Assembly: GCA_002451175.1 (NCBI GenBank)
Contig: DKBI01000121.1
Span: 1-9,498 of the forward strand
DNA: 9,498 nucleotides
Direction: 5' to 3'
DNA from: Betaproteobacteria bacterium UBA6904
Lineage (GTDB): Bacteria; Pseudomonadota; Gammaproteobacteria; Burkholderiales; SG8-39
The translations under genes were made by a program, and so were the position numbers. Positions 1-5,905 of this stretch are shown piece by piece (within the stretch, counting starts at the first letter, position 1; each line of letters opens with the position of its first letter). The notes under the pieces were generated by a model, which saw nothing but the letters and a program-made list of their open reading frames with translations, made no database searches and had not been told where the DNA came from.

Positions 1-1
1 G

Positions 2-58
2 CCGTGCGTGCGCGTGCTCAAGCCGGCGGAAGAAAAGGCGCTCGTGCGGATCGGTTGA
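2..58 (+). CDS. C-terminal tail of an upstream gene (partial)
   Basis: Eighteen codons in frame 2 run from the window edge to a TGA at 56-58. The peptide ends in VLKPAEEKALVRIG. A Lys-Pro pair followed by an amphipathic helix-like stretch is how many response-regulator receiver domains end (the conserved Lys-Pro after beta-5, then alpha-5), so this may be the end of a receiver or hybrid kinase. That fits the signalling context but rests on very few residues. Frame 3 is also open here, to a TGA at 120-122, so the frame choice is uncertain. Nothing more can be said without the upstream sequence. Confidence 0.3.
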   Translation, partial: PCVRVLKPAEEKALVRIG

Positions 59-118
59 AGTGGCGCTAGGGGAAATCCGGAGGGCACATCCGGAACTGCC
101 GGCTATCTTTCCGCGCCG

Positions 119-410
119 ATGAGCCGGAAAATTGCAATCATGGTCTCGGAGTCTCGCCCGGAGATCGCAGTGCCACGGCAGGTCGCCATGATCTTCGCCC
201 GGCATCCGCTTCTGCGCTACGGTGTACGGCAACCTGCTGCTCGCGGAGCCAGGCTGCCATTGCGCCCAAGCCGGCGCAACTTCGGGCGCGGTCGAGGTCA
301 TGGCGAGGCAGTGCGAGGAGCTCGCGCTAGTCGATGCCGATCCGATGCTCGATGACGGCGTCCTGGATTCGGTGCTACGCCGGATCGAAGCCGCGCGCCG
401 GACTCCCTAG
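119..410 (+). pseudogene. Frameshifted, truncated NarL-type receiver domain
   Basis: Two overlapping coding-like frames join into one receiver-like polypeptide. Frame 2 from the ATG at 119 gives ...VAMIFARHPLLRYGV. Frame 3 from about 226 gives GNLLLAEPG... and ends at the TAG at 408-410. Removing one base near 225-228 yields HPLLRYGVGNLLLAEPG, which matches residue for residue in length the HTLVRAGLRSLLESFPG segment of the intact regulator at 4472-5116. Further on, ARQCEELALVDAD matches the beta-3 strand with the phosphoacceptor Asp, and a Gly lies at the expected later position. The acidic pair expected before HP is Ala-Arg. The reading stops where alpha-3 should end, so beta-4, beta-5, the conserved Lys and any output domain are missing. 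Third positions are GC-rich in both parts, as in a recently functional gene. No good ribosome-binding site precedes 119. A sequencing error could explain the frameshift but not the truncation or the lost acidic pair. Confidence 0.45.
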
Positions 411-489
411 GCCCGGCAGACACGTGCCAGCGCATCCTACGCGGCTGGCCTCCGGGATCCTACGGCGGCGTCGCGTTCCCGCACCCGCG

Positions 490-519
490 TACGCACCGGA
501 TGGCCGTTGGCGCGATAAT
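490..519 (+). promoter_or_regulatory. Candidate sigma-70 promoter for the kinase operon
   Basis: GATAAT at 514-519 matches the -10 consensus at five of six bases and lies in an unusually A/T-rich patch for this sequence. The best -35 at 18-base spacing, TACGCA at 490-495, matches only three of six bases. Transcription would start near 526 and leave a leader of about 60 bases before the ATG at 586. The weak -35 suggests activator dependence, or a chance match. Confidence 0.22.
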
Positions 520-573
520 AAACCGCGCCTCGCAACGGCTGCACATCCGTACGACGGCCACGGTCATTCGAGC

Positions 574-578
574 AGGGG
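574..578 (+). promoter_or_regulatory. Ribosome-binding site of the first kinase
   Basis: AGGGG lies seven bases before the ATG at 586. It is the best Shine-Dalgarno match in the vicinity and supports that start. Confidence 0.6.
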
Positions 579-585
579 CGTTTAG

Positions 586-2715
586 ATGAGCACCGGCGCT
601 CGGCGTTGGACGATTCGGCAACAATTGGCCGCGATGGCCGCCGCCGTCCTTGTGCCGGTCGGCGTCGTCATCATCTCTGCGACCGTGCATTCGGCCAACC
701 AGTCGCGGGCGCTCGCTGTCCGCAACATCGAGACGTTGGCCGCGCAGACGGCCGACCGCCTGGTCAACGTTTTGGACGATCGGCAACGCATGCTTGCCGC
801 GTTTGCCGAGCGGCCGCGGGTTCGCGCACTCGACCCTCGCAACTGCGACCCCGGGATCGCCGACTACGTCACACTGAATCCGGGGCACAACACGCTGGGC
901 ACCCGGGATCGCAGCGGCAGCATCGTCTGTTCGTTCATCGCGAATCCGCCCCCGGCAAGTGACGTCGTCGGATCGGCGTGGTTCGACGGCGGGCTGAGAA
1001 GCGGGAAGTTCACCGCGAGCGACGCGCACTTCGGCCGACCGACCGGGCAGTGGGTTACCGTATTGACGCACCCGATCCGGGATGAGGCCGGCGAGGTTGC
1101 CGGGATTGCGGTTCTGGCGGTAAACCTGCTGCGGCTGGGCGAGCGCGTGCTGAAATCGGCGCCTGACGATACGGTCATATACGTTTTCGACCGCCGCCAA
1201 CAAGTGCTGTTGCGCTCGGCCGAACCCGAGAAATGGATCGGGCAGGCGATCGCGGATTCAGATTATCCGCAGCAAGCCCGGGCCGGAGGCGTCGGCTACT
1301 TGAGCACTTCAGGGTTCGACGGCGTCGAACGCGTCTACGCGTACCGGACCATCCCATCTACGGGCTGGACGGTGTTCGCCGGAATGCCGGAGGAACTGGT
1401 CTACGCTGCCCACGCCGCGTACATGCGCGCCGCCGGTTGGATCGTCCTGGCCGCGCTAGTCCTAGCCCTCGTACTAGGCCGGCGGTTCGCGCAGCGCATC
1501 GTCGCACCCCTTCGCGACTTGGAAGCCGTGGCCCAAAGCGTCACGGCCGGAAACCTCGTGATACGCGCGAGTGAGTCAGGCAGCGCCGAATTGAGGCGCC
1601 TGGCGCAGGCATTCAACCGGATGCTGGATGCGCGTGCGACCGCAGAGCGGTCGCTGCAAGCGAGCGAGGCGCGGTTGCGCAGGACATTCGAGACCGCAGC
1701 CGAGGGGATCTACACGGTTGACGCGGCGTACCAAATCGACTTCGCCAATCTGCGCCTGCAAACGCTACTGGGCTACACGCCCGACGAGCTGATCGGGCGC
1801 TCGCCCCTGAGCCTGCTCGACGAGGAGAGTCGCGCCCGTGCAAGCACCGGCATGGCGCGCCGATATGATGGCGTCGCGGAGCAGATGGAGCTCACCTACC
1901 TGCGCAAGGACGGGCAGCCGCGTTTGATGCTGCTCAATGCCGCGCCCATCATGGACGATCAAGGAAGTTTCATCGGCGCGATCGGCATGCTGTCGGACAT
2001 TACCGAGCGCGCCCGGTCCGCAGAGGCGCTTCGTAAGGCCAACCGGCAACTGCAGTTGATGTCGTCGCGCTTGCTCGACGTTCAGGAGGCCGAGCGCGCC
2101 GCGATCGCCCGCGAACTGCACGACGAGATCGGCCAGTCGCTGACCGCGATCAAGCTCGGCGCGCTAGGCCTCGCGAAGATTATCGGCAGCGACCCTGCTG
2201 GGGGTATCGCATCGCTCGTCGCGATTGCGGACCGCGCGCTTGGACAGACACGCAGCTTGACGCTCGACCTGCGGCCGCCGCAACTCGATCAGCTCGGACT
2301 CTCCGCGGCGCTGCGCGACACGCTCCGTCGGGTCGGTGGCGCTGCCGGCATCGCGACACGGCTGGAGACCGACCCGCCTGACCTGACGGTCGAGAACCGC
2401 CTCGCGGTCACGGCGTTCCGCATCGTGCAGGAGGCCATCACCAACGCGATACGCCACAGTGGCGCGCGCCAAATCGCCGTCGCGCTGCACGCGACGCACG
2501 ACGCGCTGGAGCTCATTGTGGACGATGACGGCCGGGGCTTCGAACTCGACGCGGTGCGCACCGCGGCACTGCAGGGCCAATGCGCCGGACTGCTCGGCAT
2601 GGAGGAACGCGCCGCGCTGGCCGGCGGCGAGCTGCGCATCGAGACCCGTCCGGGTCAGGGCACGCGTGTTCGCGCCCGGCTGCCGTGCCAGAGGCCCAAG
2701 ACCGCGTTGGGGTGA
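586..2715 (+). CDS. Membrane sensor histidine kinase (Cache-HAMP-PAS-HisKA_3-HATPase)
   Basis: This 709-residue sensor kinase of the NarX/DegS-like class should autophosphorylate on His and pass the phosphate to a NarL-type regulator, probably the one at 4472-5116. Residues about 14-32 form membrane segment 1. Residues 35-280 form a periplasmic double-Cache-like sensor with only two cysteines, C87 and C115. A second membrane segment at about 282-300 leads into HAMP (about 304-352) and a PAS domain (about 359-480) ending in the typical DITER linker. The HisKA_3 H-box ELHDEIGQ carries H512 and retains the D513-x3-Q517 phosphatase motif. The ATPase domain has the N-box (N620 in QEAITNAIRH), DDDGRGF at 646-652 and the late GLLGMEERA and GxGTR motifs. 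All catalytic elements look intact. The start is supported by AGGGG seven bases upstream. The next kinase gene begins 18 bases after the stop, which implies co-transcription. The signal sensed is unknown. Confidence 0.93.
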   Translation: MSTGARRWTIRQQLAAMAAAVLVPVGVVIISATVHSANQSRALAVRNIETLAAQTADRLVNVLDDRQRMLAAFAERPRVRALDPRNCDPGIADYVTLNPGHNTLGTRDRSGSIVCSFIANPPPASDVVGSAWFDGGLRSGKFTASDAHFGRPTGQWVTVLTHPIRDEAGEVAGIAVLAVNLLRLGERVLKSAPDDTVIYVFDRRQQVLLRSAEPEKWIGQAIADSDYPQQARAGGVGYLSTSGFDGVERVYAYRTIPSTGWTVFAGMPEELVYAAHAAYMRAAGWIVLAALVLALVLGRRFAQRIVAPLRDLEAVAQSVTAGNLVIRASESGSAELRRLAQAFNRMLDARATAERSLQASEARLRRTFETAAEGIYTVDAAYQIDFANLRLQTLLGYTPDELIGRSPLSLLDEESRARASTGMARRYDGVAEQMELTYLRKDGQPRLMLLNAAPIMDDQGSFIGAIGMLSDITERARSAEALRKANRQLQLMSSRLLDVQEAERAAIARELHDEIGQSLTAIKLGALGLAKIIGSDPAGGIASLVAIADRALGQTRSLTLDLRPPQLDQLGLSAALRDTLRRVGGAAGIATRLETDPPDLTVENRLAVTAFRIVQEAITNAIRHSGARQIAVALHATHDALELIVDDDGRGFELDAVRTAALQGQCAGLLGMEERAALAGGELRIETRPGQGTRVRARLPCQRPKTALG

Positions 2716-2733
2716 GTTGCCGAGCCAGCCCGC

Positions 2734-4374
2734 ATGTCGCTGAAACGCTACCTCATGTTGGTCATCTGGTTGTGCATTCTGCCGCTGATTGCGCTGTCCA
2801 TGTACCTCGCGTTCCAGCGCCTCCGCGACGCGCGGTCGGCAGGGGACGCGGAGGCGCTCAATCTCGCCCAGAACCTTGCCAGCGCGGTCGATCACCAATT
2901 GAACGGGCGCATCAGGGCGCTCGGCATACTCGCCGCCTCGCCGCTTGCCGACGACGCCGCGCGCCGCGCGGACCTCTACCGGGAAGCACAGGGTTATCAC
3001 GCCATCTTCGACAGCCATGTGATCCTCGCCGACCCGGAGATGCGTATGCTGTTCAATACGCGCGTGGCGTTCGGCGATCCGCTGCCGAGCCTTCCGGTCC
3101 CGCGCGGACGCGCCGCTGCACCGGAGGCGCTCGAAACCGGCAAACCCGCCGTCGGCGACCTGTTCTTCGGTCCGATCGCCGGGCAATCGCTGGTCGCGAT
3201 CGCAGTCCCGGGCAAGCGTGAAGGCAGGGCGGCATTTCTCCTGCTGGCAACTCTAGAGGCGGCGAAGTTCCAGGCGCGCCTGGACGAGATTGCGCTCCCG
3301 GCAAACGCGTCGCTTGCGCTGGTCGATGGAAACGGCGAAGTGATTGCGCAGCGCGCGCCGCCTGGATTCGTGCCCGCTGCCGACCCGGACGCTGCCGACC
3401 GGATCGTGGTGCGTTCCACGCTGGCGCCTTGGTCGGTCGTGCTCGAGGTCCCGTCGGATGTTCGTCGCGCACCGCAGATTGCCGCAGGAGCGGAACTGGC
3501 GTTGCTGATCTTGGGGGCGACGGTGGTCGCCCTCGCAGGGGGGATGATCGCGGGCCGCCGGCTCGGCGACGCGGTGGCGTCGCTGGCGGAGCCTCCGCCC
3601 CGCGGGGAGAAGCCCCAGGCCATCACCGAAATCACCGAAGCACAGGCTGCACTCGACCTCGCGGCGCAGGAGCGCGACCTCGCCAAGGCCGCACTGGGCG
3701 AAGCGCATCGCCGGCTGCAGGCGCTGTCAGCGCGACTGATCGAGGTGCACGATGCAGAACGCGCTGTCCTCGCCGATGAACTGCTGGGCGAAATCGGTCA
3801 GGCGCTCATGGCGCTCAAGCTCCAGGTGCTGGGGCTGGCGCGCCGCCTCAGCAGTACGCCCGACGACGACGTGACGCGCCTCTCGCATTTGATCGACGAC
3901 GCGCTTGGTCGGCTGCGCCGCCTCGCGCTCGACCTGCGCCCCCCGCAATTGCCGCATCTCGGGCTCGCCGCAACGCTGCGCGACGCGCTCCGGCGCGTCG
4001 CCTCGGCCAACGGAATCGAGGTCCATCTGGTGGCTGAGCCCGAGCAGTTCACGCTCGAGCCGGTACTGGCGAACACGGCGTTCCGGGTGGCGCAGGAAGC
4101 CATTGTCAACGCGGTGCGGCACGCCGCAGCGAGCCGCATCACGGTCGAGCTGCGCCTCGCCGGTGATGCACTCGAACTCGTCGTGGCCGACGATGGGCGC
4201 GGTTTCGATGTCGGCGCGGCGCGCAGAAGTACGGTCAACGCGGCGGGCGTCGGCCTGTTCGGCATGGAAGAGCGCGTCGCGCTCGTCCGCGGCGAATTGC
4301 ACATCGAATCCCGCCAGGGCCACGGCACCCGCGTGCAGGTGCGTCTTCCCCTGCGTCCGCCCGCGCCGGCGTGA
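2734..4374 (+). CDS. Membrane histidine kinase homologue lacking the phosphoacceptor His
   Basis: This 546-residue paralogue of the preceding kinase has membrane segments at about 7-27 and 254-273 flanking a periplasmic Cache-like sensor, and no clear HAMP or PAS. A coiled-coil-like Glu/Ala/Leu-rich linker (about 295-340) leads into a HisKA_3-type domain. The H-box reads ELLGEIGQ where the upstream kinase has ELHDEIGQ: Leu351 replaces the phosphoacceptor His and Gly352 replaces the Asp of the DxxxQ phosphatase motif. Flanking residues and spacing are conserved, so the alignment is not in doubt. The ATPase domain looks complete: N459 in QEAIVNAVRH, DDGRGF at 486-491, GLFGMEERV and GHGTR. The protein should bind ATP but cannot carry a phosphate on the usual His. 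It may work in trans in a heterodimer with the first kinase, or as a non-kinase regulator. It lies 18 bases after the first kinase with only a weak ribosome-binding site, so translational coupling is likely. Confidence 0.9.
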   Translation: MSLKRYLMLVIWLCILPLIALSMYLAFQRLRDARSAGDAEALNLAQNLASAVDHQLNGRIRALGILAASPLADDAARRADLYREAQGYHAIFDSHVILADPEMRMLFNTRVAFGDPLPSLPVPRGRAAAPEALETGKPAVGDLFFGPIAGQSLVAIAVPGKREGRAAFLLLATLEAAKFQARLDEIALPANASLALVDGNGEVIAQRAPPGFVPAADPDAADRIVVRSTLAPWSVVLEVPSDVRRAPQIAAGAELALLILGATVVALAGGMIAGRRLGDAVASLAEPPPRGEKPQAITEITEAQAALDLAAQERDLAKAALGEAHRRLQALSARLIEVHDAERAVLADELLGEIGQALMALKLQVLGLARRLSSTPDDDVTRLSHLIDDALGRLRRLALDLRPPQLPHLGLAATLRDALRRVASANGIEVHLVAEPEQFTLEPVLANTAFRVAQEAIVNAVRHAAASRITVELRLAGDALELVVADDGRGFDVGAARRSTVNAAGVGLFGMEERVALVRGELHIESRQGHGTRVQVRLPLRPPAPA

Positions 4375-4471
4375 TCGGCGCCGCATCTGGCTTGCCCAGG
4401 GGCGCGCAGCGGCGCATCATGCCCCTCGTGACGCCGCCCGAATCGACAGATGCCGGATGGGAATCACCGGA

Positions 4472-5116
4472 ATGACGCGCATCGTCCTCGTCGATGACCA
4501 TACGCTGGTGCGCGCCGGATTGCGCTCGCTGCTCGAATCGTTTCCCGGCCTCGAGGTGGCCGCCGAGGCGGGCGACGGCGCCTCCGGTCTGGAGGCGGTG
4601 CGCCAGCATCGCCCGGACGTAGTCATCGCCGACGTCGCGATGGAGGGCATGAGCGGCCTCGAGCTCGCCGAGCGCGTTCACGCCGAGATGCCGGGAATCC
4701 GCATCATCATGCTCTCGATGTTTTCGAGCGACGAATTCGTGATGCGCGCGCTGCGCGCCGGGGCATCCGCCTATCTCCTCAAGGACGCCGCAGCGGCGGA
4801 ACTCGAGGTCGCGCTCGCCGCCGTCATGCGCGGCGAAACCTACTTCTCCCCGGGAGCGTCAAAACGTCTCGTCGAGCGTGTTCTCGATCCCAAAGTGACC
4901 GCGGGCCCCCTCGCAGCGCTGACGCCCCGGCAGAGGGAGATTCTCAAACTCATCGCCGAAGGCGTCCACACCAAGGAAATCGCGTACCAGCTGAATCTCT
5001 CGCCGAAGACCGTCGAATCGCATCGGGCGCAGATCATGGAGCGCCTGGGTATCCACGACGTGGCGAGCCTCGTGCGGATTGCCATCCGCTCCGGCCTGAT
5101 CACCGCGGACCGCTGA
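4472..5116 (+). CDS. NarL/LuxR-family response regulator
   Basis: This 214-residue regulator has the usual length for the family. The N-terminal receiver has every canonical residue: acidic pair D8-D9, phosphoacceptor D54, S82 and K104. The C-terminal LuxR-type helix-turn-helix (about 150-206) begins LTPRQREILKLIAEG and contains the recognition-helix motif LSPKTVESHR. Phosphorylation by a HisKA_3 kinase should promote dimerisation and DNA binding; the targets are unknown. I start it at the ATG at 4472 because MTRIVLVDDH is the normal beginning and GGGA lies nine bases upstream. An in-frame ATG at 4457 would add five residues. The frame stays open far upstream inside the kinase gene, but that extension is a shadow. 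A 97-base gap separates it from the second kinase. Its last 17 bases overlap the convergent minus-strand gene. Confidence 0.95.
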   Translation: MTRIVLVDDHTLVRAGLRSLLESFPGLEVAAEAGDGASGLEAVRQHRPDVVIADVAMEGMSGLELAERVHAEMPGIRIIMLSMFSSDEFVMRALRAGASAYLLKDAAAAELEVALAAVMRGETYFSPGASKRLVERVLDPKVTAGPLAALTPRQREILKLIAEGVHTKEIAYQLNLSPKTVESHRAQIMERLGIHDVASLVRIAIRSGLITADR

Positions 5117-5639
5117 TTCTCCGAGGTGCCGTTCCTGTAGGTTGCGCAGGCTGCGTCGCGGATCTGGCGCGGCGCGGGCGCCGCGCCGCGGCGCCCGTGT
5201 TTCCGGCCGCAAGGTTCCAGATCGCCGTGGACAGCTGGTCCACAATCCGGCATCCATTGACGCAATCGGCTTGCGTGCCCAGCGCCTGCCGGACGATTTC
5301 GCGCAGGTGACTGTCTCGCCAAGGCACCGTAACGAGTTTGCCGACCGCGCCGCAATTGACCGCCAGCACAATCGCCTCGAAATCGGCAGCTCCGACAAGC
5401 AGGACGCGCGCGACCTCGGCATGACGCTCGCCCACCTGCGTGAGGAACGCGGTACCCCCCATGTCCGAGAGCTGACGTCCGCATACGACGCCGGCGATCT
5501 GCTCCCGCGCGAGGATTGTGAAGGCGGCGGCGGCGCTGCGCGCCGAGACGACTCGGCAGGACTCGCTGGCAAGCGCGCGCTTGAGCGACATGATGACGGC
5601 GGGGCTCTCGTCAACCAACAACAGCGCGGTTGGGTTCAT
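5100..5639 (-). CDS. Stand-alone receiver protein lacking the phosphoacceptor Asp
   Basis: This 179-residue protein has a receiver fold at about 4-120 and a Pro/Ala/Arg-rich, probably disordered tail at about 145-179. It resembles receivers found in regulators with the signature DQRMPGMDG...LTGYAD...LTKPW. The acidic pair survives (VDESP, D10-E11), but the phosphoacceptor position is Gly54 (VVCGRQLSDMGG), the Thr/Ser position is Val82 (LLVGAAD) and the invariant Lys is Val105 (LVTVPW). Three of the catalytic positions are thus lost while the fold-defining hydrophobic pattern is kept, which points to a non-phosphorylated interaction or scaffold role (inference). The start is well supported: AGGAGG at 5651-5646 lies six bases before the ATG at 5639-5637, the best ribosome-binding site in the window. 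It converges on the response regulator with a 17-base 3' overlap. Its output partner is unknown. Confidence 0.85.
   Translation of the reverse strand: MNPTALLLVDESPAVIMSLKRALASESCRVVSARSAAAAFTILAREQIAGVVCGRQLSDMGGTAFLTQVGERHAEVARVLLVGAADFEAIVLAVNCGAVGKLVTVPWRDSHLREIVRQALGTQADCVNGCRIVDQLSTAIWNLAAGNTGAAARRPRRARSATQPAQPTGTAPRRISGPR
5166..5196. repeat. GC-rich alternative hairpins between convergent genes
   Basis: GGCGCGGCG (5166-5174) pairs perfectly with CGCCGCGCC (5179-5187) around a four-base loop. GGGCGCC (5176-5182) pairs perfectly with GGCGCCC (5190-5196) around a seven-base loop. The two hairpins share bases and exclude each other. They lie 50-80 bases past the response-regulator stop, inside the tail codons of the minus-strand gene. 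Neither side has a proper T-run (only GTGTTT on the plus side), so a terminator role is possible but unproven. Confidence 0.4.
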
Positions 5640-5645
5640 CGCTGG

Positions 5646-5651
5646 CCTCCT
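5646..5651 (-). promoter_or_regulatory. Strong ribosome-binding site of the pseudo-receiver gene
   Basis: A perfect AGGAGG on the minus strand lies six bases before the ATG at 5639-5637. It confirms that this minus-strand frame is a real gene. Confidence 0.75.
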
Positions 5652-5674
5652 GGGCAGTGCGGAGTGTGCCGCTC

Positions 5675-5704
5675 ACTCTAGGATTTCCAGGCCGGCCATG
5701 TCAT
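5675..5704 (-). promoter_or_regulatory. Candidate sigma-70 promoter of the pseudo-receiver gene
   Basis: On the minus strand, ATGACA (5704-5699, five of six -35 matches) and TAGAGT (5680-5675, four of six -10 matches) are 18 bases apart. Transcription would start near 5668 and give a leader of about 28 bases that includes the AGGAGG site. The spacer contains the perfect palindrome GGCCGGCC (5690-5697). Confidence 0.4.
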
Positions 5705-5741
5705 CCGGATGTTCCTGTCGCCGCATACGGCATTTCCGCAA

Positions 5742-5764
5742 GCGCGCCCGCCGTGCGGGTGCGC
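5742..5764. repeat. Ten-base-pair inverted repeat in the divergent region
   Basis: GCGCGCCCGC (5742-5751) faces GCGGGTGCGC (5755-5764) across the loop CGT. The arms pair over ten positions with one G-T wobble. No T-run follows on either strand, so it is not a typical terminator. It could be a protein-binding site or a leader hairpin. Confidence 0.4.
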
Positions 5765-5905
5765 ACGGAATCGGCTCCCCATCGCCTGTCGCCGCCCCGT
5801 GAGGACTCCCGGTTGCCTCGGAAATTCCGACGGGATGTATCTGAGGCTGCGTAAGGAACCGCCGGATGGTGCGCAACCCCGCGCAGGGTGACACTCGGCC
5901 CCGAC

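Larger units (their letters stand above)
411..585. other. Intergenic region upstream of the kinase operon
   Basis: No convincing gene lies here. The frames that stay open give Arg/Pro-rich peptides without recognisable motifs, and none continues the receiver relic at 119-410. The region contains a -10-like element (514-519) and the ribosome-binding site of the next gene (574-578). Confidence 0.5.
5640..5905. other. Divergent intergenic region
   Basis: The region separates the minus-strand receiver gene from the HD-GYP gene. Open frames on both strands give Arg/Pro-rich peptides without motifs and look like chance. It holds the minus-strand promoter and ribosome-binding site, and a strong hairpin at 5742-5764. 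For the plus-strand gene I find only a poor promoter match (TTGCCT at 5813-5818, TATCTG at 5838-5843, 19-base spacing) and no clear ribosome-binding site. Confidence 0.5.

Noticed and set aside
334..585. Open frame between the receiver relic and the first kinase
   Set aside because: It is Arg/Pro-rich, has no motif, and overlaps the candidate promoter and ribosome-binding site of the kinase gene.
460..1203. 247-codon open frame on the minus strand
   Set aside because: It is a shadow of the first kinase sensor region and has no recognisable motif.
2164..3186. 340-codon open frame on the minus strand spanning both kinase genes
   Set aside because: It is antisense to two clear kinases, is Arg-rich and has no recognisable motif.
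3905..4471. Long in-frame upstream extension of the response-regulator frame
   Set aside because: It lies within the second kinase gene in another frame and gives a Ser/Arg-rich peptide without motifs. The regulator begins normally at MTRIVLVDDH.
5166..5196. Intrinsic terminator for the response-regulator operon
   Set aside because: The stems are strong, but no run of T follows on either strand, so I list it only as an inverted repeat.
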